The notes under the pieces: model-generated
What the model was told of the DNA's origin: nothing
The model's database searches: none
The model's input: the letters and a program-made list of their open reading frames with translations, nothing else
Program-made: the position numbers and the translations under genes
Shown here: positions 42,216 through 50,258 of the stretch, in pieces
Layout of the letters: every line of letters begins with the position of its first letter
Position numbering within the stretch: the stretch's first letter is position 1
Source: Clostridiaceae bacterium
GTDB taxonomy: Bacteria > Bacillota > Clostridia > DSM-8532
Length of the DNA: 54,143 bases
Assembly (NCBI GenBank): GCA_012522505.1
Contig: JAAYKJ010000133.1
Location: 1-54,143, forward strand
Reading direction: 5' to 3'

Positions 42216-45188
42216 ATGTCGGAAGGTTCGATTAAGTCTGAAAGAGAAAGAGTTCCCTATTGGGATAATATCAAAGGAATCCTGATTCTTCTGGTGGTTT
42301 TTGGCCATTTTATATGGGGCTATATGGGTACGGGTCTTGCTGGTGTCATCCTCAGCTTCATATATATCTTCCATATGCCTGCTTTTGTTTTTGTGTCGGG
42401 CTTTTTAAGCAAAAGTGAGCACTCCCGATCAAAGCAATCTCTTATTAAGCTGGCATTGATATACATTCTTTTTAATACCACTATCATGATCGTAAGCGTC
42501 GCTGTGTTTGGATCGTCTTTTCAGCTACTGACACCCAGCTATTCATTCTGGTTTCTATTGTCCCTGATCATATGGCGCGCAGTTGAGAAATACATACCGC
42601 AATCCAATCTTTTCATCATCGTTTGCGTTGCTGCTGCGATCCTGATTGGGTTTTGGAAGGATGTTACCAATGTCCTTGCGATTGCCCGTACGATTGCGTT
42701 TTTCCCGTTTTTTCATATTGGGTACAAATTGCCTGCTGAAAAAACACGTCACCTCATATATCATCGCAAACCTAAAATTTATATCATAGGAATATTGTCA
42801 CTGCTGTATGCTGCTCTCCTGTCGGTTCTGTTTTTAAACAGGAATCCCTGGCTGGGCGAAACTGATTTTCTGATGAATAGCTACAGTTCTGTAACGGATG
42901 CCATTACCAGAATAACACTATTGTGTCTGGCCGGTTTAGTGACCGCTGCCCTTGTTCTTCTAGCCCCTGTAAAGCCTATACCGCTTCTGTGCAAATGGGG
43001 CAAAAATTCATTATCCATATATGTTTTACATCGGTTTATCACTTTCGCATACGCAAAGAGTTTTCCTGCTGCGACATATTCAGATTATTACATTATCTAT
43101 GCATTTGGCGCGGCTTTCATAACTACTCTTGTTTTGGGATCGGACATGGTCGCCGGTAAGTTCAACCAATTCATTAACAAAGCCATGCAATTTTTCGCAT
43201 TTAATGAATTATATGCTAAGAAAAAGACGAAACGAGTTGCTGCCATAGTATCCTTACTCCTCCTGTTCCTGATGCTGCCAATGTTGCCCAAAATTCAACC
43301 TGCCCGGAAAGCGACGGTACAAGCAAACTTGAGCCAGCAAAATTTTGACGATGTTATTCACTCAGTAATCACCAGTGAGCAGGAGGCAGCGCTAAAGGAT
43401 GCCGTTACCATTGCTTTTGTCGGGGATTTGATTCTACTACAGGATCAGGTCAGAAATGCTTATCAGGATTCCACAGGTGAGTATGATTTTACGCCCATGT
43501 TTGCATATACGAAAGATTATCTGACCGAAGCGGATTTAGCTATCGGGATTTTTGAAGGCCCGATGGCCGGGGAAGAAGTCGGATACTCCACAAGCAATTT
43601 CGGAGATGGCATACCGCTTTATCTGAATTACCCAGATGCATTTGCATATGCTGTTAAGGAATCGGGCATCGATCTGGTGTCCACCGCGAACAATCATCTT
43701 CTGGACAAAGGGGAAGAGGGGGCAATGAGGACCCTGGATGTCCTGGATCAGGTAGGGCTGATGCACGTAGGCTCATGGCGTAATTCTTCTGAAAAGGCCT
43801 CGGTTCCGGTGATTGAAGTAAGAGGAATCCGGATCGCTTTTTTTGCCTATACATATGGCAGCAATTACTATAAAGGTGAATACTTTCTGCGGGAGAACCC
43901 ATCGCTGACATCGATTCTGGCAGACCCATCGGATGAATATTTTGAAGAAGTAAAAATGATGGTCCTGAATGATTTTCAAAGGATCAGGGAAATGGAGAAT
44001 CCGCCGGATAAAATAGTGGTTATTCCGCATATGGGGACACAATTTTCCCACGAAACCGACCTTTATCAAGATACATGGAACAATATTTTTGTGGAGGCAG
44101 GCGCGGATATAATTCTGGGTGATCACGCCCATGCTGTACAGCCGATTGAATTTCGGCGGGCAACAGATAAAGCGGGTAAGGAGAAACTTACTGTCATTGT
44201 CAATTGTCCAGGGAATTTCGCAAACTCATATACGGAAAAGAATGGGGATGCTACAGCGATTGTAGAAATATTCCTCGATCCCATAGATAAAAAAATTATA
44301 TGTGCAGGCGTGGTTCCCATGTATACTCAATGCCCCATCAACGGAAATTATCGTGCACTCCCCATTTATAGTATCGTCAATGACCACGTGCTGCAGGGAG
44401 AAATTAGCAGATACGAGTTCGAGCGGGTGGAACAGGTGGTTAACACGGTCACATCCGTCATGCTGGGGACGCCATTAACTATCGACCAGATACAGGAAAG
44501 ACATTATTTGTTTCCGGAAGGATATGTTAGGCAGGAGGTATGCCCTATAAAAATTACTGAGGATATGAGAAACACGGTATTATTCGGGTTGTTGTCTGAA
44601 GCGAAATCAGTCTGTTTTGTTGGTGACAGCCTGACAGAAGGAACAAAAAACGGTGGTTATGGCTGGTATGAACCGCTGGTTGCTGCGTTTCCCGACCTGA
44701 TCGTATACAAGCAGGCTTGGGGAGGTGGGACGACTCGTACACTTATTGATAATACAAAAACGATATTGGCCAATAATGCACAATTGTACGTGATCGCTAT
44801 TGGAACCAACGATATCAGGTACCGGGATGAGCAGATATGTGCTATGGATAAAGAAAGCTATATAAAAAACATTGATACGTTGATAGGTAAAATTCTGGAT
44901 GGAAACCCTGAAGCTAAGTTTGTCTTTATAAGCCCTTGGCTTGCCCAGGCGAATGATCCCTATACAAGAGTATCTATTGAGGAGCGGGATGAGATGTTGC
45001 ACGAATATGGAGAAGCACTTCGAAGCTACTGTATTATGAATGGGCATTTGTATATCAACCCCAATCCTTCCCTCAAAGCATTGTTAACAAAATACCAACC
45101 ATCGGATTATCTACTGGATCATATTCATCCTAATGCAGGCAAAGGGATAGCATTATACAGTGAAAAGGTTTTGGAGGCAAGCCAGTAA
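42216..45188 (+). CDS. Triple fusion: acyltransferase-3, CapA-like phosphoesterase fold, SGNH esterase
   Basis: This protein has 990 residues. Residues 1 to about 375 are a membrane acyltransferase-3 (OafA/YrhL-like) domain with about ten helices, starting YWDNIKGILILLVVFGHF with the catalytic histidine. Residues about 395-735 are a CapA/PGA_cap domain: FVGDLILLQDQ, TANNHLLDKG, IPHMGTQFSHET and LGDHAHAVQPIE. Residues about 795-990 are an SGNH hydrolase with D804-S805 in GDSLTEG, N865 in GTNDIR, and D968/H971 in DHIHPN. Acyltransferase-SGNH fusions modify surface sugars; CapA is tied to poly-gamma-glutamate synthesis or export. The three together suggest addition and trimming of acyl groups on an extracellular polymer. 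The neighbouring gene is an acyl-CoA synthetase-like enzyme. Confidence 0.9.
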   Translation: MSEGSIKSERERVPYWDNIKGILILLVVFGHFIWGYMGTGLAGVILSFIYIFHMPAFVFVSGFLSKSEHSRSKQSLIKLALIYILFNTTIMIVSVAVFGSSFQLLTPSYSFWFLLSLIIWRAVEKYIPQSNLFIIVCVAAAILIGFWKDVTNVLAIARTIAFFPFFHIGYKLPAEKTRHLIYHRKPKIYIIGILSLLYAALLSVLFLNRNPWLGETDFLMNSYSSVTDAITRITLLCLAGLVTAALVLLAPVKPIPLLCKWGKNSLSIYVLHRFITFAYAKSFPAATYSDYYIIYAFGAAFITTLVLGSDMVAGKFNQFINKAMQFFAFNELYAKKKTKRVAAIVSLLLLFLMLPMLPKIQPARKATVQANLSQQNFDDVIHSVITSEQEAALKDAVTIAFVGDLILLQDQVRNAYQDSTGEYDFTPMFAYTKDYLTEADLAIGIFEGPMAGEEVGYSTSNFGDGIPLYLNYPDAFAYAVKESGIDLVSTANNHLLDKGEEGAMRTLDVLDQVGLMHVGSWRNSSEKASVPVIEVRGIRIAFFAYTYGSNYYKGEYFLRENPSLTSILADPSDEYFEEVKMMVLNDFQRIREMENPPDKIVVIPHMGTQFSHETDLYQDTWNNIFVEAGADIILGDHAHAVQPIEFRRATDKAGKEKLTVIVNCPGNFANSYTEKNGDATAIVEIFLDPIDKKIICAGVVPMYTQCPINGNYRALPIYSIVNDHVLQGEISRYEFERVEQVVNTVTSVMLGTPLTIDQIQERHYLFPEGYVRQEVCPIKITEDMRNTVLFGLLSEAKSVCFVGDSLTEGTKNGGYGWYEPLVAAFPDLIVYKQAWGGGTTRTLIDNTKTILANNAQLYVIAIGTNDIRYRDEQICAMDKESYIKNIDTLIGKILDGNPEAKFVFISPWLAQANDPYTRVSIEERDEMLHEYGEALRSYCIMNGHLYINPNPSLKALLTKYQPSDYLLDHIHPNAGKGIALYSEKVLEASQ

Positions 45189-45230
45189 AGAAGCTATGGT
45201 TAGCTCTTCCGAAGCGCCGGTAAAGAAGGG

Positions 45231-45259
45231 TTGAACAAAGTATTAACTTGATCTATAAT
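45231..45259 (+). promoter_or_regulatory. Promoter of acyl-CoA synthetase-like gene
   Basis: TTGAAC (45231-45236), 17 bases, then a perfect TATAAT (45254-45259). The gene starts about 75 bases after the expected transcript start. Confidence 0.62.
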
Positions 45260-45260
45260 A

Positions 45261-45296
45261 GACTGTAGAATTCAGACGGTTAGTACGGTCTTTTTT
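45261..45296 (+). terminator. Hairpin with T6 overlapping transcript start
   Basis: GACTGT/ACGGTC stem (one wobble) with an 18-base loop is followed by six T. It may terminate the upstream fusion gene or attenuate the downstream one. Confidence 0.42.
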
Positions 45297-45339
45297 CATT
45301 TTGATTATTATGGCTAAGGTAGAACGGGAGGATTAGTAA

Positions 45340-46974
45340 ATGCCTATTACTGAATTTTTGTCACGCAATGCTAAACTTTATGGTTCAGAGTTATGTTTAA
45401 CAGAAATCAATCTGGACCTTCAAGAAAGTCACAAAGTTATCTGGCGTGAATATGAGTTGATCGAAAATAACCCTGCTGGAGAATACCGCAGAGATATGAC
45501 ATGGCGTGTTTTCGATGAGAAAGCGAACCGGATGGCAAATCTTCTGATTAAAAGAGGAATAAAGAAGGGTGATAAGGTAGCTATACTTTTGATGAACTGC
45601 CTGGAGTGGCTACCTATTTATTTTGGAATTTTAAAAGCCGGTGCAATAGCTGTACCTCTGAATTTCCGCTATACTGCTGAAGAAATAAAGTATTGTCTGG
45701 AATTATCCGATACTGTTGCACTGATATTTGGGCCTGAATTTATTGGCCGATTAGAAAACATCTTCGATCAGATTCCGCAAGTGAAGACACTGTTTTTTAC
45801 CGGAGAGAACCGCCCCAGCTTTGCAGAAAACTATGACCGCCTCACTGCCAATTGCTCATCGGAAGCGCCAAACATAACGCTCACAGATGAAGATGACGCA
45901 GCTATCTATTTTTCATCAGGGACTACCGGTTTTCCAAAGGCAATCCTACATAATCACGGAAGCCTGGTATCATCCTGCTATACTGAACAAAAGCATCACG
46001 GGCAAGCCAGGGAGGATAATTTCCTGTGCATCCCACCACTTTATCATACCGGCGCAAAGATGCACTGGTTTGGCAGCTTGCTGTCGGGCAGTAAGGCCGT
46101 ATTGCTACGAGGAATTAAGCCTGAATGGATCCTCAAAACAGTCTCGGAAGAGAAAATCACCATTGTATGGCTGTTGGTTCCTTGGGCGCAAGATATCCTT
46201 GACGCGATCGAAAGAGGAGACGTTAAGCTGGAAGACTACAACCTCTCTCAATGGCGTCTCATGCATATTGGTGCACAGCCTGTTCCTCCAAGCCTTATTC
46301 ACCGATGGAAGAAATATTTTCCAGACCATGCGTATGACACCAATTACGGCCTCAGCGAATCCATCGGGCCCGGATGTGTTCATCTGGGGGTTGAAAACAT
46401 CCATAAGGTTGGCGCGATTGGTATACCGGGTTATCAATGGGAAGTGAAGATTACCGATGAGAACGGGGCCTGTGTGAAACAGGGTGAAGTCGGGGAACTG
46501 GCTGTCAAAGGCCCTGGGGTGATGAAATGCTACTATAACGATCCGAAGGCAACTGCTGCTGTTTTACGGGACGGCTGGCTTTTTACCGGGGATATGGCCC
46601 GGATGGATGAAGATGGCTTTATTTATCTGGTCGACAGGAAGAAAGATGTAATTATCAGTGGTGGTGAAAATATCTATCCCGTACAGGTTGAAGATTTTCT
46701 CCGCGCCCATGATGCCATCAAGGATGTTGCTGTTATTGGGCTGCCAGACAATCGTCTGGGTGAGATAGCAACCGCAATCATTGAGCTGAAGCCTGGTTTT
46801 GATTGCTCTGAACAGGAAATCGCCGAATTTTGCTCTCCGCTGCCACGGTATAAGCGACCCAAAAAAATTATATTCGACAAGGTTCCGCGGAATCCAACCG
46901 GAAAGATAGAAAAACCAAAACTAAGAGAAAAGTATGGTGCAACACGCCTTGTTGAGGTCCAGACCGGCAGTTGA
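45340..46974 (+). CDS. AMP-dependent acyl-CoA synthetase/ligase
   Basis: This protein has 544 residues and the class I adenylate-forming fold: YFSSGTTGFPKA (ATP loop, near 190), YGLSES, GWLFTGDMARMDEDGFIYLVDRKKDVIISGGENIYPVQVE (hinge and C-domain) and the catalytic lysine in NPTGKIEKPKL. It activates a carboxylic acid as an acyl-AMP and usually transfers it to CoA; chain length is not predictable. Its position after the acyltransferase fusion suggests it may supply the acyl donor, though separate promoters and a hairpin lie between them. No signal peptide. A GGGAGG site precedes the ATG. Confidence 0.93.
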   Translation: MPITEFLSRNAKLYGSELCLTEINLDLQESHKVIWREYELIENNPAGEYRRDMTWRVFDEKANRMANLLIKRGIKKGDKVAILLMNCLEWLPIYFGILKAGAIAVPLNFRYTAEEIKYCLELSDTVALIFGPEFIGRLENIFDQIPQVKTLFFTGENRPSFAENYDRLTANCSSEAPNITLTDEDDAAIYFSSGTTGFPKAILHNHGSLVSSCYTEQKHHGQAREDNFLCIPPLYHTGAKMHWFGSLLSGSKAVLLRGIKPEWILKTVSEEKITIVWLLVPWAQDILDAIERGDVKLEDYNLSQWRLMHIGAQPVPPSLIHRWKKYFPDHAYDTNYGLSESIGPGCVHLGVENIHKVGAIGIPGYQWEVKITDENGACVKQGEVGELAVKGPGVMKCYYNDPKATAAVLRDGWLFTGDMARMDEDGFIYLVDRKKDVIISGGENIYPVQVEDFLRAHDAIKDVAVIGLPDNRLGEIATAIIELKPGFDCSEQEIAEFCSPLPRYKRPKKIIFDKVPRNPTGKIEKPKLREKYGATRLVEVQTGS

Positions 46975-46998
46975 ACCTATTCAGTACGCCTCAACCTG

Positions 46999-47027
46999 AT
47001 GAGTGGCATTCTTTGAATGCCACTCAT
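46999..47027. terminator. Convergent-gene hairpin
   Basis: A perfect 13-bp stem (ATGAGTGGCATTC with its complement) and a three-base loop between the convergent acyl-CoA synthetase and GHL10-amidase genes. The stop codon of the latter lies inside the right arm. No T run on either side. Confidence 0.55.
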
Positions 47028-49912
47028 TGGCTGAAATAGCGGACGATGGATTCGGCAATCGTTTTCATCAGTTTTTGCTGTTCCCTTTCATCGGTCAGCC
47101 ATTCAAACTCAACAGGATTGGGGACAAAACCACATTCAATCAGCAATGAGGGGGTCCATGTGCCCCTGATGACATAAAAGTTCTTCACGTGTATGCCGCG
47201 GTTTTTTCGGTTCAGTGTAGTGGTAACGTAGTCAAGCATTTCTTCCGAAATGAACCTGGCGTGAGCTTCCCGATAGTAGGTAGAGAAACCGAAATATTCC
47301 GAGATGTCAACATTGTCCGGCATGCTGTTGGAGTGGATTGAAATGAACATATCGGGCATTGCGTTTTTTGAGGCGGCCAAGCGATCGTTTAGGGACAAAT
47401 CAATATCGGTGGTTCGCGTCATCAGAACCTTCGCACCCAGAGACTCCAGCTCGGCCTTCAGTTTAAAACTATTATCAAGGTTCATATCCTTTTCAGCGTA
47501 ATCTAAGCCAAGAGGGCCAATTGCTCCTGTTTCACTGCCACCATGGCCAGGATCTACCATGATGGTAATACCCGAAAGAGGTTTTTCACCTTCTTTGGCA
47601 TATATGCGGTGCTTAAAATGAATTTCCAGCCCGTCTGCTGTTTTTTCCATATAGTAACCTTCAATATTTCGGCTTTCTTTCAAAGACAACGTGTATTGAG
47701 TAGTATTTTTTTTAGCCGACATTTCAATCGAGGAAAACAGCCGATTATCCGGGAGTACGGGTTGTTTTGATGTTGAGCCAGCAGAAATATGAATGTTGAA
47801 TATCTTGCCGTCAGAGGTGATATATGATGCAGGAGATGCTTCAATATTCAGCTTTAGCACATCCCATTTTTCCCCCGTAATGTATTCGGATGATTTGATG
47901 ATAGGCTTTTCAGTTCTTTCCGATGATATTTTTACAGCAGATTTCTTCACATATTGACCTGTAGACAAACGTGCGTAATTTCCGGTCATGCCGGTAATGA
48001 AATCCACCATTCCCCCATAAAGCTCATGAACACCCCCGCCATCAGTGTTGGGAACCGCATACGTATATATCATATCCCCGGCGACCTTCGCATAATAGGG
48101 GGCACCTTCCATGATTACACCGATATGGGCGGGTGCTTTCCTTGTTATTACGTTCCCTTTGTAGTTCATTGTATAAACCGGCGCACCGAGATCAACAACA
48201 CGGGGTGCACCTGTAAAGGATGGTAGTGTATAAGTGCAAGTGTAGGTCACCGGATACAGACCGCTGCGATAATCGCTTTTGCCGGATACCATTTTAAGCT
48301 TTTGTCCGTTTATATCTACAGTAACTTCGGAACCAACCGGGGCTTTGCAGGAAAGGGTGATTTTTTCACCCGGGGAACGGTATTCCTGTGATTGAGGAAA
48401 AACCGATGATTTGATGATATCAGCTGAATCCATTGGTTTTAAAGGTTCGGAAGTTGTTCGATAGACAGTACGGGTATCCTGTGAAGTTCCCTGAGTAACT
48501 GTAAAGGTGTTGGCACCTTCCGATAAAGGCACAAGCACTCCGAAGTATCCTTGCTTCGACCTGTTGGTGACGGGTTCTCCGTTTAGGTATAGAGGCTTTT
48601 CCGGGTCGGATGCCCCGTTTAGATAAAACCGGGAATAGCTTGTGCGAAGATCCTCCAGAGGTCTGGAAAGGGATACAGGAATCTCTACACGATACTGATC
48701 CGGGTTCTGGTAAAGGGTGCGAATGGCTTCTGATAATGCGGCATTTTTCAAAAGCGATGAACTGCTTGATAAAATGCTACCCTTAATCTCGGGAGTGCAT
48801 CTATTATATATCAGCTGCCTTTCTATCTCTGCTGTTCCATACCACGGGCTTTTCAGATCCTTGTTTCCAGCCTTGTAGGCAGCATGGCCGATGTATAAAT
48901 CAACGTTTGTTCCAGAAACCGCGTTTATCCACCATTCCGACAGTTTTTTGTAGTCGGCGATGGTGTACCCGATATTCCAGAAAACCTGAGGTGCGATATA
49001 ATCGATTGTTTCATTTTGGATCCATTGCAGAGAATCGGCATATTGGTGATGATAGGATTCCTGACCGGCTGTGGCACTGCCAAGAGCATTGCTTGATCTG
49101 TTTGCCCATATACCGAATGGGCTGATACCAAAACGAATATTCTTTCCAGAGGCTTTGATGGCTGCAGAAACTTCGCTTATAAGAGAGTTCACATTGTTTC
49201 TGCGCCAGTTTTCAATGCTTTCATTTCCCTTTCGATGCTGCATATAGGTGGATTGATCCTGAAAACTCTTACCCGGATAGAAGAAACCGTCGAAATGAAT
49301 ACCATCAATGTCATATTCATGGATGATTTCCAAAGTGCTGTCCAGAATAAGTTTTCTGACTTCGGGAATGCCCGGATTAAAGTAAAGGTTCCCATCCGAG
49401 TGCCTGATCACCCAATCCTGATGTATCTTTGCCGGGTTGGAGGGTGCCAGCGAGGAAAAGTGATGATCGGGTTCACTGGAGGCCTTCTTGGTTACCCGAA
49501 AGGGAGTAATCCATGCATGCAGTGCCATGTCCCTAAGATGTGCCTGTTCAACCCAGAATGCAAGAGGATCAAAGCCCTGTTCGGGCTGAAGCCCTTCACC
49601 ACCGGTTAAAAACCTGGACCAGGGAAAGTATTTTGAGGGATAGATCGCATCTGCTGCAGGCCTGACCTGAATGATGATTGTGTTCAACCCAATTTTTTTT
49701 GCGTTGTCTAAAATTTTGACTGCTTCTGCCTTTAATACTTCTGGATTGATGGTTGGCTTTTGCGGATAATCCGCATTTGCGGCAGTAGCAACCCATACGC
49801 CCCTTAAGTCGTTTTGAGCAGGTGTGGGAGGGGCTGCTTCGTTTGCATGGGATGGCATCCCAAATGTAAGAACTATAACTAGAATGAAGAGCAAAACTTT
49901 TCTTATGTACAT
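47024..49912 (-). CDS. Secreted GHL10 (DUF187) glycosidase-like plus amidase_3 cell-wall enzyme
   Basis: About 962 residues with a signal peptide (about 1-25). Residues about 35-350 are a GHL10/DUF187 TIM barrel: RGVWVATAANADYPQKP at the start, and IDGIHFDGFFYPG with the likely acidic active-site residues. The middle (about 400-750) consists of beta-rich segments with little family signal. The C-terminal N-acetylmuramoyl-L-alanine amidase_3 domain (about 780-962) reads GITIMVDPGHGGSETGAIG, FISIHSNSMPDN and IECGFVPNP, giving the zinc H, E, H and catalytic E set. It should act on peptidoglycan, cutting both glycan-associated and amide bonds. A TTG five codons upstream could also be used. Confidence 0.9.
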   Translation of the reverse strand: MYIRKVLLFILVIVLTFGMPSHANEAAPPTPAQNDLRGVWVATAANADYPQKPTINPEVLKAEAVKILDNAKKIGLNTIIIQVRPAADAIYPSKYFPWSRFLTGGEGLQPEQGFDPLAFWVEQAHLRDMALHAWITPFRVTKKASSEPDHHFSSLAPSNPAKIHQDWVIRHSDGNLYFNPGIPEVRKLILDSTLEIIHEYDIDGIHFDGFFYPGKSFQDQSTYMQHRKGNESIENWRRNNVNSLISEVSAAIKASGKNIRFGISPFGIWANRSSNALGSATAGQESYHHQYADSLQWIQNETIDYIAPQVFWNIGYTIADYKKLSEWWINAVSGTNVDLYIGHAAYKAGNKDLKSPWYGTAEIERQLIYNRCTPEIKGSILSSSSSLLKNAALSEAIRTLYQNPDQYRVEIPVSLSRPLEDLRTSYSRFYLNGASDPEKPLYLNGEPVTNRSKQGYFGVLVPLSEGANTFTVTQGTSQDTRTVYRTTSEPLKPMDSADIIKSSVFPQSQEYRSPGEKITLSCKAPVGSEVTVDINGQKLKMVSGKSDYRSGLYPVTYTCTYTLPSFTGAPRVVDLGAPVYTMNYKGNVITRKAPAHIGVIMEGAPYYAKVAGDMIYTYAVPNTDGGGVHELYGGMVDFITGMTGNYARLSTGQYVKKSAVKISSERTEKPIIKSSEYITGEKWDVLKLNIEASPASYITSDGKIFNIHISAGSTSKQPVLPDNRLFSSIEMSAKKNTTQYTLSLKESRNIEGYYMEKTADGLEIHFKHRIYAKEGEKPLSGITIMVDPGHGGSETGAIGPLGLDYAEKDMNLDNSFKLKAELESLGAKVLMTRTTDIDLSLNDRLAASKNAMPDMFISIHSNSMPDNVDISEYFGFSTYYREAHARFISEEMLDYVTTTLNRKNRGIHVKNFYVIRGTWTPSLLIECGFVPNPVEFEWLTDEREQQKLMKTIAESIVRYFSQ

Positions 49913-50258
49913 GGCATGACCCCGCAATATTATTTTATATTGGCTATACCATTATTATAACAAAAAAATCTAAAAAAGGTATGGTTTCTACATTAATTTT
50001 TCATGACAGAGTCCCTGAGCAGTAAAGAAATCCATAACCTTGGACGTCGGGGCGCGAAGATACAGAAAATCAAATCATCAGTTTCACAAAATAAATGGTT
50101 TAGCCAAGCTTTGCGAGGGTATAATTAACCATAAACCATGGGATGTTTTACATTTCATATCGGGCAAAATTGAAGTTATGACGCGGCCGGGTGATGTATA
50201 AAACAAAATTAATTAAAAGTTCCAGCTTTAGGCTACGAAATAAAACGGGGGTGGAGTT
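49913..50258. other. 346-base divergent spacer
   Basis: This is the spacer between the GHL10-amidase and NDH-2/DoxX genes. TATAAT near 50120 lacks a good -35. The NDH-2 gene has a GGGGGTGG ribosome site. Nothing else is recognisable. Confidence 0.4.
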
